A stretch of 64,000 nt of DNA from CADEEN01 sp963783785 (GCA_963783785.1 CAWAOQ010000001.1:372001-436000), one strand, 5' to 3'; shown: positions 8,832 to 18,448, counted from the stretch's first letter. Numbers and translations: made by a program. The notes: generated by a model not told the origin, from the letters alone.

Positions 8832-9778
8832 ACGTGCTGCTGACCGGCCGGCTCGCCGAGTCCGAACGCAACGAGTGGCTGCTTGCGCTGCGCCGCGCGG
8901 CGCCTTGGTGCTCCTGGTGGTGCGATGTCGATGGCGAGATCCCGCGCGATGCGATCGAAGTCGCCGTCGTTGCCAACCCGGCGCCGCGTGCGCTGGCCGA
9001 CCTGCCACGGCTGCGACTGGTGCAGTCGCTGTGGGCCGGGGTCGAGAAGCTGCTCGCCGACGCGACCGTGCCGCAGCATGTGCCGCTTGCACGCATGGTC
9101 GACCCCGCGATGAACGCCGCGATGGCCGAGACTGCGCTGTGGGCCGTGCTGTCGGTGCACCGCGGCTTCTTCGACTACGCAGCCCAGCAACGCGCAGGCG
9201 AGTGGCGCCAACACGCGCAGCAGCGTGCGAACGAGGTCTCGGTGCTGGTGCTGGGCTTCGGCCAGATGGGCTCGGCGGTCGCCGTGAGGCTGGCCGCCCA
9301 GGGTTACCGCGTCAGTGCCTGGCGTGCGGTGGCCGCCAGCGGTCGCCCTGCGCCGGCCGGCGTCGACGTCCACGCCGGCACCGATGCGCTCGCGATGCTG
9401 CTGCCGTCGGCGAACGTCGTCGTCAACCTGCTGCCGCTGACACCCGCCACCCGGGGGTTGCTCGATACGCGCTTCTTCGCGGCGTTGCCCGGCGGCGCCA
9501 GCGTCGTCAACCTCGCGCGTGGCGCGCATGTGGTCGACACGGACCTGCTCGCCGCGCTCGACAGCGGCCACCTGCGCCATGCGGTGCTCGATGTCTTCGA
9601 CACCGAGCCGCTGCCGGCGGATCACCGCTACTGGCAGCACCCTTGCGTCACTGTGCTGCCGCACGTGGCCGCCCTGACCGACGTGCGAAGCGCAGCGCAG
9701 GTGGCGGTGGCCAACCTGCTGGCGGTGCGTGACGGTACGCCGATCGCGCACCGCGTCGATCGCGAGCGCGGCTACTGA
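8828..9778 (+). CDS. ghrA: Glyoxylate/hydroxypyruvate reductase A-type dehydrogenase
   Basis: A D-isomer-specific 2-hydroxyacid dehydrogenase expected to reduce glyoxylate and hydroxypyruvate with NADPH. The 316-residue product has the Rossmann nucleotide site VLVLGFGQMGSAVA near residue 140, the substrate-binding arginine in VVNLARGAHVVD, the acidic partner in AVLDVFDTEPLP and the catalytic histidine in TVLPHVAALT. It is the last gene of the thiL operon, overlapping pncC by four bases, and is convergent with holA, leaving 27 bases between stops. Exact substrate preference cannot be read from the sequence. Confidence 0.88.
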   Translation: MNVLLTGRLAESERNEWLLALRRAAPWCSWWCDVDGEIPRDAIEVAVVANPAPRALADLPRLRLVQSLWAGVEKLLADATVPQHVPLARMVDPAMNAAMAETALWAVLSVHRGFFDYAAQQRAGEWRQHAQQRANEVSVLVLGFGQMGSAVAVRLAAQGYRVSAWRAVAASGRPAPAGVDVHAGTDALAMLLPSANVVVNLLPLTPATRGLLDTRFFAALPGGASVVNLARGAHVVDTDLLAALDSGHLRHAVLDVFDTEPLPADHRYWQHPCVTVLPHVAALTDVRSAAQVAVANLLAVRDGTPIAHRVDRERGY

Positions 9779-9805
9779 CGCCGACCGCTTCGAGCTGGCC
9801 GTGCC

Positions 9806-10912
9806 TCAGGCGTGCAACGCAAGTTGCATGCGGCGCGGGGTGGCGCCGCGGGACGCAGCGGGCGACACAGCCAGCTGCTGCATCGTCAGCAGCATCAGCC
9901 GCTTCAGCGCGGCCCAGGCGTCGAGGGGCCACTCGGGATGCTTCAAACCCTTGATGATGCCGTCGCAGGTGCTGGCGGCATCGACCAGATGGGCCAGTTG
10001 GTGTTCGGCCAACAGGGGCAGCACGCGCTCGTACAGGCGTTCCTTTGCGCCCCACACGCGCGCTTCGCGCAGCGCCATCGGCATCGGCTTGCCATCGGCG
10101 ATTGCGTCCTTGACACGCTTCAATGCGCGGATGTCTTCGGCCAGTGTCCAGTGCACGAGCACCGCGGCTTCGCCTTCGGCCTGCAGGCCATCGAGCATCT
10201 TCAGTGCGCGCGCGACCTGGCCGGCCAGCACGGCCTCGCCGAGCTTGAAGACGTCGTAGCGAGCGACGTTGAGCACGGCGGCTTCGATCTGATCGAACGT
10301 CAAGGGGCCTTGCGGGTAAAGCAGCGCGAGCTTCTGCAACTCCTGATGCGCGGCGAGCAGGTTGCCTTCGACACGGTCGGCAAAGAACGCCAGCGCAAGC
10401 GGGCCCTCTTCACCATCGGCGACGCGCTGGCCCTGCGCGGCCAGGCGTTTGGCAATCCATGCAGGAAGCTCGCGGCGCTCGACCGGCTCGACGCGCAGCA
10501 TCACGCCGGCCGCGTCGAGTGCACCGAACCAGCCACTCTTCTGCTGCTGGAAATCGAGCTTGGGCAGCTGCACCAGCGTCAGCACATCGTCGGACGGCCG
10601 GGCTTCGCAATACCGCTGCAACGCCTCGGAGCCTTCCTTGCCGGGCTTGCCGGAGGGGATGCGGATCTCGATCAGCTGGCGTTCGGCGAACAGGCTCATC
10701 GCCTGCGCGGCGCCCAGCAGCGCGCCCCAGTCGAAGTGCGCGGCGTTGCCGACGGTGAACACCTTGCGCTCCTCGTAGCCCGCCGCGCGCGCGGCGGCGC
10801 GGATCGCATCGCCGGCCTCCTGGGCCAGCAGCGGCTCGTCGCCGTACACCGTGTAGAAGGCGCGCAGGCCCTTGGCGAGGTGAGCGGCGAGCTGGTCGGT
10901 CTTGATGTGCAT
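9806..10912 (-). CDS. holA: DNA polymerase III subunit delta
   Basis: The delta subunit of the clamp loader, which opens the beta sliding clamp during replication. The 368-residue product starts MHIKTDQLAAHL and contains the characteristic YTVYGDEPLLAQEA near residue 20, FFADRVEGNLLAAHQELQKL in the central domain and VLVHWTLAEDIRAL in the C-terminal helical domain. A much longer frame continues upstream but only through lptE, so the ATG two bases after the lptE stop was used. lptE-holA after leuS is the conserved order in Burkholderiales and many other proteobacteria. Confidence 0.95.
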   Translation of the reverse strand: MHIKTDQLAAHLAKGLRAFYTVYGDEPLLAQEAGDAIRAAARAAGYEERKVFTVGNAAHFDWGALLGAAQAMSLFAERQLIEIRIPSGKPGKEGSEALQRYCEARPSDDVLTLVQLPKLDFQQQKSGWFGALDAAGVMLRVEPVERRELPAWIAKRLAAQGQRVADGEEGPLALAFFADRVEGNLLAAHQELQKLALLYPQGPLTFDQIEAAVLNVARYDVFKLGEAVLAGQVARALKMLDGLQAEGEAAVLVHWTLAEDIRALKRVKDAIADGKPMPMALREARVWGAKERLYERVLPLLAEHQLAHLVDAASTCDGIIKGLKHPEWPLDAWAALKRLMLLTMQQLAVSPAASRGATPRRMQLALHA

Positions 10913-10914
10913 GC

Positions 10915-11400
10915 TCAAGTGACCTTGATCCCGGCCAGGCGCCGCAACACCTGCCCGACGATGTCGTCTTCCATCGCGCGGTACAGCGATGCTTCTTCCT
11001 GTGCCTTGGCCAGCGCGGCGGTTTCGCCGTAGCTCATGTCGCGCGTCAGCAATAGCTCGTCGGCCGCCAGCAACAGCCGGCCAGCCGGCGTGGCGACGCG
11101 AAACCGCAGCTTGACGCGCAACTGCACCTCGCGCACCTGGCCGGCCGCAGTGGAGGCGACGACGCTCCTCTCCCGGCTGTCGGCCAGCGCCTCGAACACC
11201 GCCTCGGCACGCGCCGGCACTTCCACCACCTGCACATTGCTCGCAGCGAGCTGCTGCCGCAGCGTCTTGGCCAGTGCCGATTGCGGTCCGAAGCCGACCA
11301 GCGCGATGCTGCGAAACGGCAGGCTGGGTGCCTGGCGCAACTCGAAGCCGCAGCCGGCAAGGCCTGCGGCGGCCAGCGCGAGAAGGTCGCGTCGATGCAT
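10915..11400 (-). CDS. lptE: LPS-assembly lipoprotein LptE
   Basis: An outer-membrane lipoprotein that plugs the LptD barrel and delivers lipopolysaccharide to the cell surface. The 161-residue product begins MHRRDLLALAAAGLAGCGFELR: a signal peptide with lipobox LAGC (cysteine near residue 17) followed by the GF.LR motif typical of mature LptE. The two arginines before the hydrophobic stretch resemble a Tat motif but are common in this family. The ATG overlaps the leuS stop by one base (TGATG); an in-frame TTG one codon earlier is less likely. It lies in the bamE-to-holA operon. Confidence 0.93.
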   Translation of the reverse strand: MHRRDLLALAAAGLAGCGFELRQAPSLPFRSIALVGFGPQSALAKTLRQQLAASNVQVVEVPARAEAVFEALADSRERSVVASTAAGQVREVQLRVKLRFRVATPAGRLLLAADELLLTRDMSYGETAALAKAQEEASLYRAMEDDIVGQVLRRLAGIKVT

Positions 11401-14045
11401 CAAACGACGACGTTGACCAGCCGGCCTGGCACCACGACGACCTTCTTGGCCGTCTTGCCACCAGCGAACTTCGCGAACTCCGGGGCGGCCAGCGCGGCGG
11501 CTTCAATCATGCCCCGGTCGGCTTGGGCCGCGACGCGGATCGCGCCTCGGGTCTTGCCGGCGATCTGCAGCACGAGCTCGATCTCGTCCTGCACCAGCGC
11601 TGCGTCGTCGACCTGCGGCCATGGCGCATCGATCAAGTCACCGAGCCGGTCCACAAAGCCGAGTTCGCTCCACAGGCCGTGGGCGATGTGCGGGCACACC
11701 GGGTAGAGCGTGCGCAGCAGCACCGACAGGCCCTCACGGAGCGCGGCGTTCGCGGCCGGCGTACCGTCATTGGCGAACTCCTCGAGCGCATTGAGCAGCT
11801 TCATCGCACCCGACACAACGGTGTTGTACTGCAGGCGGTCGTAGTCGTGACGGATCTGCTTGAGCAGCAGGTGGACCTCGCGGCGCAACGCCTTGCCAGC
11901 GGGGGAGATCGCCGTGAAGTCGAGACCCGCGCAACGCACGATGGCGGCCTGCTTGACACCGAAGGCCCACAACCGGCGCAGGAAGCGGTAGGCGCCCTCG
12001 GCACCCGAGTCGGACCAGGCCGCGCTCTGGTCAGGTGGGCCGGCGAACATCGTGAACAGGCGCGCAGTGTCGGCGCCGAACTTGGCGATGAACTCGCGGG
12101 GCTCGACGACGTTGTTCTTCGACTTGCTCATCTTCTCGATACCACCGAGCAGCACCGGCCGGCCATCCTCCTTCGCGGTGGCGCCGATCGGCGTGCCGCG
12201 ATCGTCATGCTGCACGTTGACTTCGCTGGGGTAGAACCAGCGCTTCTTGCCGCTCGCGTCCTCGCGGTAGAAGCACTCGTTGAGCAGCATGCCCTGGGTG
12301 AACAGTCGCGTGAACGGCTCGTCGAATTTCACGAGACCGATGTCGCGCATCGCCTTGGTCCAGAAGCGCGCATACAGCAGATGCAGCACCGCGTGCTCGA
12401 TGCCGCCGATGTACTGGTCCATCGGCATCCAGTAGTCGTTGCGCGCGTCGACCATCTTGTCGCTCGCGTCGGGGCAGGCGTAGCGCATGTAGTACCAGGC
12501 CGAGTCGACGAAGGTGTCCATCGTGTCGGTCTCGCGCTGTGCCGGTTGGCCGCATGTCGGGCACGCGACATTCAGGAACTGCGCGCACTTGCGCAAAGGA
12601 TTGCCGCTGCCGTCGGGCACCAGATCTTCGGGCAGCACGACCGGCAGGTCTTGCTCGGGCACCGGCACGTCGCCACAGGCGGCGCAGTGGATGATCGGGA
12701 TCGGCGTGCCCCAGTAGCGCTGGCGACTGATGCCCCAGTCGCGCAGGCGCCAGGTGGTCTTCTTCTCGCCCAGGCCCTGCAGCGCCAGCAGGTCGGCGAC
12801 TTCATCCGCCGCTTGCTGGTAGCTCATGCCGTCGAGCACGCCGGAGTTGATGCAGCGACCGCGCTGCTTGTCGGCGTACCAGTCTTGCCAGGCTTCGGTC
12901 GAATAGGGCCGACCCTCGACGTCGATCACCGGCTTGATGTGAAGGTTGTACTTGCGCGCGAAGGCGAAGTCGCGCTCGTCATGGGCCGGCACGCCCATCA
13001 CGGCGCCGTCGCCATAGCCCATCAGCACGTAATTGCCGACCCACACGTCGATCGGCTCGCCGGTGATCGGGTGGTTCACCGTCAGGCCGGTCGGGACGCC
13101 TTCCTTTTCCTTCGTTGCGAGTTCCGCCTCGGTGGTCCCGCCCTTCAAGCAGGCGTCGATGAAGGCCGCCACGGCGGGGTTGGTCTGTGCCGCGTGGGTG
13201 GCGAGCGGATGCTCGGCTGCCACCGCGCAGAACGTCACGCCCATGATCGTGTCGGCCCGCGTCGTGAAGACATGCATGCGGCCATCTCCGATCAGCCGCC
13301 GCTGGGTGTCGCGGATCTCATGCGGGAAGGCGAAGCGCAAGCCTTCGCTCTTGCCTATCCAGTGCTCCTGCATCAGCCGCACGCGCTCGGGCCAGCCGTG
13401 CAGGTAGCCGGGGCTGGCCGGGTCGGCGACGTTGGCCAGCAGCTCGTCGGCGTATTGGGTGATCGCGAAGTAGTAGCCGGGGATCTCACGCTTCTCGACC
13501 AGCGCGTCGGAGCGCCAGCCACGGCCGTCGATGACCTGTTCGTTGGCCAGGACGGTCTGGTCGACCGGGTCCCAATTGACGACCTGCGTCTTCTTGTAGA
13601 CCAGGCCCTTGTCCAGCATCTTCAAGAAGAACCACTGGTTCCACTTGTAGTAGTCGGTGTCGCAGGTGGCGACCTCGCGCGACCAGTCGATGGCCATGCC
13701 CAGCGGCTGCATCTGGGCCTTCATGTCGATGATGTTCTGCCTGGTCCACGAGGCCGGTGGCACGCCATTGTCGATCGCGGCGTTCTCTGCCGGCAGGCCG
13801 AAGGCGTCCCAACCCATCGGCATCAGCACGTTCATGCCCTGCATCCGCAGGTAGCGGGTGAGCATGTCGTTGATGGTGTAGTTGCGCACATGGCCCATGT
13901 GCAGCTTGCCGCTCGGGTACGGCAGCATCGAACAGGCGTAGAACTTGGGCTTGTTCGGATCCTCGACGACGCGGTAGGCATCGCGGGCCTGCCAGTGCGC
14001 CTGCGCAGCGGCTTCGACTTCGGCGGGGACGTATTTTTCGTTCAT
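11400..14045 (-). CDS. leuS: Leucyl-tRNA synthetase
   Basis: Charges tRNA-Leu with leucine; an essential class Ia synthetase. The 881-residue product has the usual length. It shows the HIGH-type motif in PYPSGKLHMGHVRNY, the WDAFGLPAENAA segment, the editing domain with TTRADTIMGVTF, and the KMSKS loop in GGIEKMSKSKNN followed by a C-terminal anticodon-binding region. The start MNEKYVPAEVEAAAQ matches family starts. It lies between exbD and lptE in a minus-strand operon. A 1125-codon plus-strand open frame across it is an antisense artefact of high GC. Confidence 0.98.
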   Translation of the reverse strand: MNEKYVPAEVEAAAQAHWQARDAYRVVEDPNKPKFYACSMLPYPSGKLHMGHVRNYTINDMLTRYLRMQGMNVLMPMGWDAFGLPAENAAIDNGVPPASWTRQNIIDMKAQMQPLGMAIDWSREVATCDTDYYKWNQWFFLKMLDKGLVYKKTQVVNWDPVDQTVLANEQVIDGRGWRSDALVEKREIPGYYFAITQYADELLANVADPASPGYLHGWPERVRLMQEHWIGKSEGLRFAFPHEIRDTQRRLIGDGRMHVFTTRADTIMGVTFCAVAAEHPLATHAAQTNPAVAAFIDACLKGGTTEAELATKEKEGVPTGLTVNHPITGEPIDVWVGNYVLMGYGDGAVMGVPAHDERDFAFARKYNLHIKPVIDVEGRPYSTEAWQDWYADKQRGRCINSGVLDGMSYQQAADEVADLLALQGLGEKKTTWRLRDWGISRQRYWGTPIPIIHCAACGDVPVPEQDLPVVLPEDLVPDGSGNPLRKCAQFLNVACPTCGQPAQRETDTMDTFVDSAWYYMRYACPDASDKMVDARNDYWMPMDQYIGGIEHAVLHLLYARFWTKAMRDIGLVKFDEPFTRLFTQGMLLNECFYREDASGKKRWFYPSEVNVQHDDRGTPIGATAKEDGRPVLLGGIEKMSKSKNNVVEPREFIAKFGADTARLFTMFAGPPDQSAAWSDSGAEGAYRFLRRLWAFGVKQAAIVRCAGLDFTAISPAGKALRREVHLLLKQIRHDYDRLQYNTVVSGAMKLLNALEEFANDGTPAANAALREGLSVLLRTLYPVCPHIAHGLWSELGFVDRLGDLIDAPWPQVDDAALVQDEIELVLQIAGKTRGAIRVAAQADRGMIEAAALAAPEFAKFAGGKTAKKVVVVPGRLVNVVV

Positions 14046-14078
14046 CCGCCAATTGTAGAAGTGGGGGTGGCGCGTCCC

Positions 14079-14495
<417 letters not shown>

Positions 14496-14496
14496 G

Positions 14497-15159
14497 TCAA
14501 TGCCCCTGTGCCTGCGCCTGGTCGATGCGCATCTCGCGCAGGTCGTGCGCGAAACCTTCGAGCTCGGCCTCGGCGGCGCCGACCCACTTGCCGAACAGGT
14601 TGTAGGCCAGCACCGCAGGGATCGCGACGGCCAGCCCCGCGGCCGTCATGATCAAGGCTTCACCCACCGGGCCGGCGACCTTGTCGATCGTGATCGTGCC
14701 GGCTGCCGCGATGCTGGCCAATGCATGGTAGATGCCCCACACGGTGCCGAACAGCCCGATGAAAGGCGCGGTGCTGCCGATCGAGGCGAGCAGCACCTGG
14801 CCGAACTGCAGGTGTGCCAGGGCGCGATGCAGCGCGTCGCGCAGGCGGCGCGTGAGTTGTGAATCGAGGTGCGCGCCGGTGTCGAGCGTGCCGGGCAGCG
14901 GGGTCGCGGTGGCGGCGTCGAGCAGCGGCAGCAACACCTGCTCGCGATCGAGCAAGGCCAGTCGCTCGCGGCCCTCGGCCAGCCCCGGGGCGGCCCAGAA
15001 CGCAGGGATCGCGCGCGCCACATCGCGCTGCGCGCGCTGCAGGACCCACAGCTTCCATAGGATCGTCACCCAGGCGCTGACCGACATCGCCAGCAGCAGC
15101 AGCGTGACGGCACGGCCGACGCCATCGCTCGAGTCCCAGAAGGCGCCGAAGCCATCCAT
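14497..15159 (-). CDS. exbB: ExbB/TolQ-type proton channel protein
   Basis: An inner-membrane protein that forms the ExbB-ExbD proton channel with the next gene product. The 220-residue protein has three hydrophobic segments: one near residues 15-40 and two in the C-terminal half around STAPFIGLFGTVWGIYHAL and EALIMTAAGLAVAIPAVLAYN. The latter two are the signature MotA/TolQ/ExbB segments. It sits 13 bases after dapB and one base before exbD. Supplying energy for iron-siderophore uptake would fit the nearby fur gene, but this is inference from context. Confidence 0.94.
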   Translation of the reverse strand: MDGFGAFWDSSDGVGRAVTLLLLAMSVSAWVTILWKLWVLQRAQRDVARAIPAFWAAPGLAEGRERLALLDREQVLLPLLDAATATPLPGTLDTGAHLDSQLTRRLRDALHRALAHLQFGQVLLASIGSTAPFIGLFGTVWGIYHALASIAAAGTITIDKVAGPVGEALIMTAAGLAVAIPAVLAYNLFGKWVGAAEAELEGFAHDLREMRIDQAQAQGH

Positions 15160-15172
15160 GCCGCGCAGCCGG

Positions 15173-15919
15173 TCAGCTCAGTCCAAGCACGTGTTCCATG
15201 CCGAACAAGCCGTGCGGCTTGTCGGCCAGGAACCGTGCGGCGCGCAGGCTGCCTTGCGCATAGGTCACGCGGCTGGCACTTCGGTGGGTGATCTCGATGC
15301 GCTCGCCGGTGCCGCAGAACATCACGGTGTGGTCGCCGACGATGTCGCCGCCGCGCACGGTGGCGAATCCGATCGTGCCGGGGTCACGCTCGCCGGTGAC
15401 GCCTTCGCGGCCATACACGGCACAGTCCCGCAGGTCACGCCCGCGCGCGGCGGCCAACACCTCGCCCATCTTCAGCGCGGTGCCGCTGGGCGCATCGACC
15501 TTGTGGCGATGGTGCGCCTCGACGATCTCGATGTCATAGCCCTCGGCCAGTGCACGCGCGGCCATGTCGAGCAGCTTGAGAACCACGTTGACCCCGACGC
15601 TCATGTTGGGTGCCATCACGATCGCGATATGGCGGGCGTGTTCTGCGATCTCGGCCTTCTGGACGTCGCTGAAACCGGTCGTGCCGACGACGGCCTTGAT
15701 GCCGAGTTCGCGGCACACGGCCAAGTGCGCCAGGGTTCCCTCCGGGCGCGTGAAGTCGATCAGCACCTGCGCCTGCGCCAGGCCTGCGCGGATGTCGGTG
15801 CCGAGATCGAGTGTGCCGGTCAGCGCGCAATCGGCTGCGGCCCGCACGGCCTCGATCAGCATCTGACCCATGCGGCCCGACGAGCCGGCAACGGCGACTC
15901 GCAACGGCGATGGGTTCAT
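15173..15919 (-). CDS. dapB: 4-Hydroxy-tetrahydrodipicolinate reductase
   Basis: The second dedicated enzyme of lysine and diaminopimelate synthesis, NAD(P)H-dependent and cytoplasmic. The 248-residue product has the N-terminal nucleotide loop VAVAGSSGRMGQMLIEA, the mid-protein VVGTTGFSD and APNMSVGVNV segments, and the catalytic EAHHRHKVDAPSGTA motif, where the paired histidines and lysine are the active site. Its ATG overlaps the bamE stop by four bases, so it is translationally coupled to an outer-membrane assembly gene. Confidence 0.97.
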   Translation of the reverse strand: MNPSPLRVAVAGSSGRMGQMLIEAVRAAADCALTGTLDLGTDIRAGLAQAQVLIDFTRPEGTLAHLAVCRELGIKAVVGTTGFSDVQKAEIAEHARHIAIVMAPNMSVGVNVVLKLLDMAARALAEGYDIEIVEAHHRHKVDAPSGTALKMGEVLAAARGRDLRDCAVYGREGVTGERDPGTIGFATVRGGDIVGDHTVMFCGTGERIEITHRSASRVTYAQGSLRAARFLADKPHGLFGMEHVLGLS

Positions 15920-16467
15920 TGTGGTTCGAGCGGCGGGTAGGGGCGGTTGGGCCCCAGCGGCTGCGCGATCGCGGTGCTCTCGCCCTTGACCGGCGGTGGC
16001 AATGCCTTGCGCTGCTCTTCGCTGAGCGCCAGCAACGGCTCGCCGGCGCCCGGTTGCGACGGCCGGAGCGAGCCGACGAAATCCCTCTCGGCGGGCAACT
16101 CAGGTGCTTCGAGGCGGTCGAGCGCGTCGCCCTTGAAGTGCGCGACGACACTGCGCCGCTGCGGTTCGACGCCCTGGCGGCGCATCGTGAACACGTAATC
16201 CCAGCGATCCGCGTGGAATGCGCTGGTCAGCAGTGGCGAGCCCAGCAGGTCACGCACCTGCTCGCGGCTCATGCCGGGTTTGACGCGCGCGGCCAATTCC
16301 TGGGTGATCACATTGCCCTGCATCACGTCGATGCGGTACGGCGTGATGGCGCCGAGCCACTGGTCGGTCTTGATCGAACTGGTGCAGCCGGCGGCGGCCA
16401 GCGCCAGCGCAATGAGGGCCGACAGCTGGGCCGCATCGAAGCGACGGAGACTTTGCGTGCAGGACAT
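15916..16467 (-). CDS. bamE: Outer-membrane assembly lipoprotein BamE (SmpA/OmlA)
   Basis: An accessory lipoprotein of the BAM complex that inserts beta-barrel proteins into the outer membrane. The 183-residue product has a signal peptide ending in a lipobox (AAGC). The BamE core follows: YRIDVMQGNVITQE, KPGMSREQVRDLLGSP and WDYVFTMRRQG. A proline-rich C-terminal extension of about 70 residues is longer than E. coli BamE. The ATG MSCTQSLRR was chosen over an in-frame TTG two codons upstream. It is divergent from fur and heads the seven-gene run down to holA. Confidence 0.92.
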   Translation of the reverse strand: MSCTQSLRRFDAAQLSALIALALAAAGCTSSIKTDQWLGAITPYRIDVMQGNVITQELAARVKPGMSREQVRDLLGSPLLTSAFHADRWDYVFTMRRQGVEPQRRSVVAHFKGDALDRLEAPELPAERDFVGSLRPSQPGAGEPLLALSEEQRKALPPPVKGESTAIAQPLGPNRPYPPLEPQ

Positions 16468-16541
16468 GGACAAACGGCAGGCGAGCCCACTCGCCGCGTT
16501 GCTCTGGCTATGATGCGACGCATTCTAGCGGCCCGACTGCC
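16468..16541. promoter_or_regulatory. Divergent bamE/fur promoter region
   Basis: The 74 bases between the two divergent starts must hold promoters for both. TATGAT at 16509-16514 could be a -10 box for fur, and the reverse complement of ATTCTA at 16524-16529 (TAGAAT) could be one for bamE. No convincing -35 box was found at the right distance for either, and no clear Fur box was seen. The assignment rests mainly on gene layout. Confidence 0.35.
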
Positions 16542-16970
16542 ATGACCCACGCCGAAGAACTCAAGAGTAGCGGACTCAAGGCGACGCTGCCACGCATCAA
16601 GATCCTCGAGATCTTCCAGCGCACCGCCCAGCGCCACATGACCGCCGAAGATGTGTTCAAGGCGCTGCTGACCGAGGGTGCCGATGTGGGCCTGGCCACC
16701 GTGTACCGCGTGTTGATGCAGTTCGAGCAGGCGGGGCTTCTGACGCGCAGCCACTTCGAGAGCGGCAAATCGGTGTTTGAACTGAACGAGGGCCAGCACC
16801 ATGACCACCTGGTGTGCCTGACATGCGGCCGCGTCGAGGAGTTCTATGACGCCGAGATCGAGACCCGGCAGCGAACTGTCGCACAGGCCCGCGGCTTTGC
16901 GCTGCAGGACCACTCGCTGGCCCTGTACGCGGCTTGCACCAAGGCCGATTGCGCCTATCGACCCAAGTGA
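16542..16970 (+). CDS. fur: Ferric uptake regulator Fur
   Basis: The iron-responsive repressor of siderophore and iron-uptake genes. The 142-residue product begins MTHAEELKSSGLKATLPR, has the winged-helix DNA-recognition stretch VGLATVYRVLMQFEQAGLL and the metal-binding GQHHDHLVCLTCGRVEEF with the H-x-H and C-x-x-C pattern. A second cysteine pair lies near the C-terminus (ACTKADC). Length and motifs are those of Fur rather than Zur or PerR. It is divergent from bamE and convergent with hprK. Confidence 0.95.
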   Translation: MTHAEELKSSGLKATLPRIKILEIFQRTAQRHMTAEDVFKALLTEGADVGLATVYRVLMQFEQAGLLTRSHFESGKSVFELNEGQHHDHLVCLTCGRVEEFYDAEIETRQRTVAQARGFALQDHSLALYAACTKADCAYRPK

Positions 16971-16978
16971 TCGGATCG

Positions 16979-16994
16979 CCGGGAACACTCCCGG
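16979..16994. terminator. Possible bidirectional stem-loop between fur and hprK
   Basis: CCGGGA and TCCCGG pair around the four-base loop ACAC in the 28-base space between the convergent fur and hprK stops. The sequence also holds an alternative inverted repeat, ACACTCC-C-GGAGTGT. There is no T-run on either side, so termination efficiency is doubtful. Confidence 0.35.
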
Positions 16995-16998
16995 AGTG

Positions 16999-17949
16999 TC
17001 AGGTGGTGCCGTCCATGGCCTGTTGATGGCGCCGCACGAATTCGCCGTAGGTGTCGATGCCGCGTAACTGCAGCACCGTGTTGCGCACCGCAGCTTCGAC
17101 CAGCACCGCGAGGTTGCGGCCGGCGTCGACGGCAATCACCGCCTTGCGCACCGGCACCCCGAGGATGTCTTCGAACAGTGGCTCATAGGGCAGACGCTCG
17201 AATTCGCGCTCCATCGTGTCCTTGCGCACCAGTTGCACCAGCAGGTTCAGGCGCATCTTGCGGCGCACCGCGGTCTCGCCGAAGATGGCCTTGATGTCCA
17301 GCAGGCCGATGCCTCGCACCTCGAGCAGGTTCAGCAGCAAGGCAGGGCAGCGGCCTTCGAGCGCCGTCTGCGAGATGCGGTAGAGGTCGACGGCGTCGTC
17401 GGCCACCAGGCCGTGTCCTCGGGATATCAGTTCCAGCCCGAGCTCGCTCTTGCCCAGGCCCGACTCACCAGTGAGCAGCACACCCAGCCCGAGGATGTCC
17501 ATGAACACGCCATGGCGCGTTGTCCGCTCGGCGAACAACTGGCCGAGGTAGGCGCGCACCACATCGATGACGTGGCCGGCTGATTCGACAGTGACGAACA
17601 GCGGGATCTCGGCCCGATCGCACATTGCCACCAGCCGGCTCGGTGGCACCTGGTTGTCGGCGACGATGATCATCGGCGGCTCGAGCGTGACGATGCGCGA
17701 GATGCGCCGCTCGATCACTTCGTCGCTTGCCTCGCTGAGGTACGCCACCTCGCGCCGGCCGACGATCTGCACGCGGTAGGGATGGATGTAGTTCAGGTAG
17801 CCGATCAGATCGGCCGCCGAGCGCGCATCCCGCACCGCTGCTTCGTCGAAGCGGCGTTCGGGGTGGGCGTGGCCTGCCACCCACTCCCAGTGCAGAGCCG
17901 CGCGGTGCTTTTCGAACAGCGCCTCGGCGCTGATGGAGGTGGGCTTCAT
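16999..17949 (-). CDS. hprK: HPr kinase/phosphorylase
   Basis: Phosphorylates and dephosphorylates a serine in HPr-type phosphocarriers, linking the PTS-related system to regulation. The 316-residue product has the P-loop GESGLGKSELGLELI in the C-terminal catalytic domain, followed by the HprK signature VRGIGLLDIKAIFGE. The N-terminal domain matches proteobacterial HprK. It lies 28 bases after ptsN. Beta-proteobacteria carry hprK beside ptsN as part of the nitrogen-type PTS, often followed by rapZ, which is absent here because fur comes next in the opposite direction. Confidence 0.95.
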   Translation of the reverse strand: MKPTSISAEALFEKHRAALHWEWVAGHAHPERRFDEAAVRDARSAADLIGYLNYIHPYRVQIVGRREVAYLSEASDEVIERRISRIVTLEPPMIIVADNQVPPSRLVAMCDRAEIPLFVTVESAGHVIDVVRAYLGQLFAERTTRHGVFMDILGLGVLLTGESGLGKSELGLELISRGHGLVADDAVDLYRISQTALEGRCPALLLNLLEVRGIGLLDIKAIFGETAVRRKMRLNLLVQLVRKDTMEREFERLPYEPLFEDILGVPVRKAVIAVDAGRNLAVLVEAAVRNTVLQLRGIDTYGEFVRRHQQAMDGTT

Positions 17950-17977
17950 GCGGCGGCGCCGTCAGGCGCCGAAGAAA

Positions 17978-18448
17978 TCAGGCAACCGATTTCAGCGGCT
18001 CCCAGTCGGCGATCAACTTGTGCAGCACCGCCGCGTCGGATTCGGTCATCAGCCGCTCTCGGAGAGCGCGGTCAGACAGCATCTCCGCGATCTCGGAGAG
18101 GATGTCCAGGTGCCTTTGGGTGGCCGCCTCCGGCACCAGCAGAAAGATCAGCAGCGATACCGGTTCATCGTCGGGTGCGTCGAACGCAATCGGTTGCCGA
18201 ACGCGCAGCACCGCTGCCAAGGGGTTCTTCAGGCCCTTGATGCGGCCATGCGGGATCGCCACGCCGTGGCCCAGGCCGGTGGAGCCCAGGCGTTCGCGTG
18301 CGAACAGGTTGTCCGACACTGTCGCGCGGGCAATCGCGTGTTGGTTCTCGAACAGCACCCCGGCGTGCTCGAAAGCCCTCTTCTTGCTCGTTGCATCGAC
18401 GTCGAGCAAGACATTGGCGGCAGGCAGGATGGCGGAGAGACGATTCAT
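17978..18448 (-). CDS. ptsN: Nitrogen-type PTS EIIA protein
   Basis: Receives phosphate from the nitrogen-type phosphotransferase chain and regulates other proteins, such as potassium transport and stress systems, rather than carrying sugar. The 156-residue product starts MNRLSAILPAANVLLDV, matching PtsN starts. The phosphoacceptor histidine sits in GHGVAIPHGRI and the EIIA fold continues through EPVSLLIFLLVP. The longer open frame upstream is poor sequence without family similarity. It is followed by hprK in the same direction. hpf lies upstream, separated by a terminator. Confidence 0.94.
   Translation of the reverse strand: MNRLSAILPAANVLLDVDATSKKRAFEHAGVLFENQHAIARATVSDNLFARERLGSTGLGHGVAIPHGRIKGLKNPLAAVLRVRQPIAFDAPDDEPVSLLIFLLVPEAATQRHLDILSEIAEMLSDRALRERLMTESDAAVLHKLIADWEPLKSVA

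Noticed and set aside
16509..16514. TATGAT as a firm fur promoter
   Set aside because: No -35 element at a suitable distance; kept only as a low-confidence part of the divergent region.
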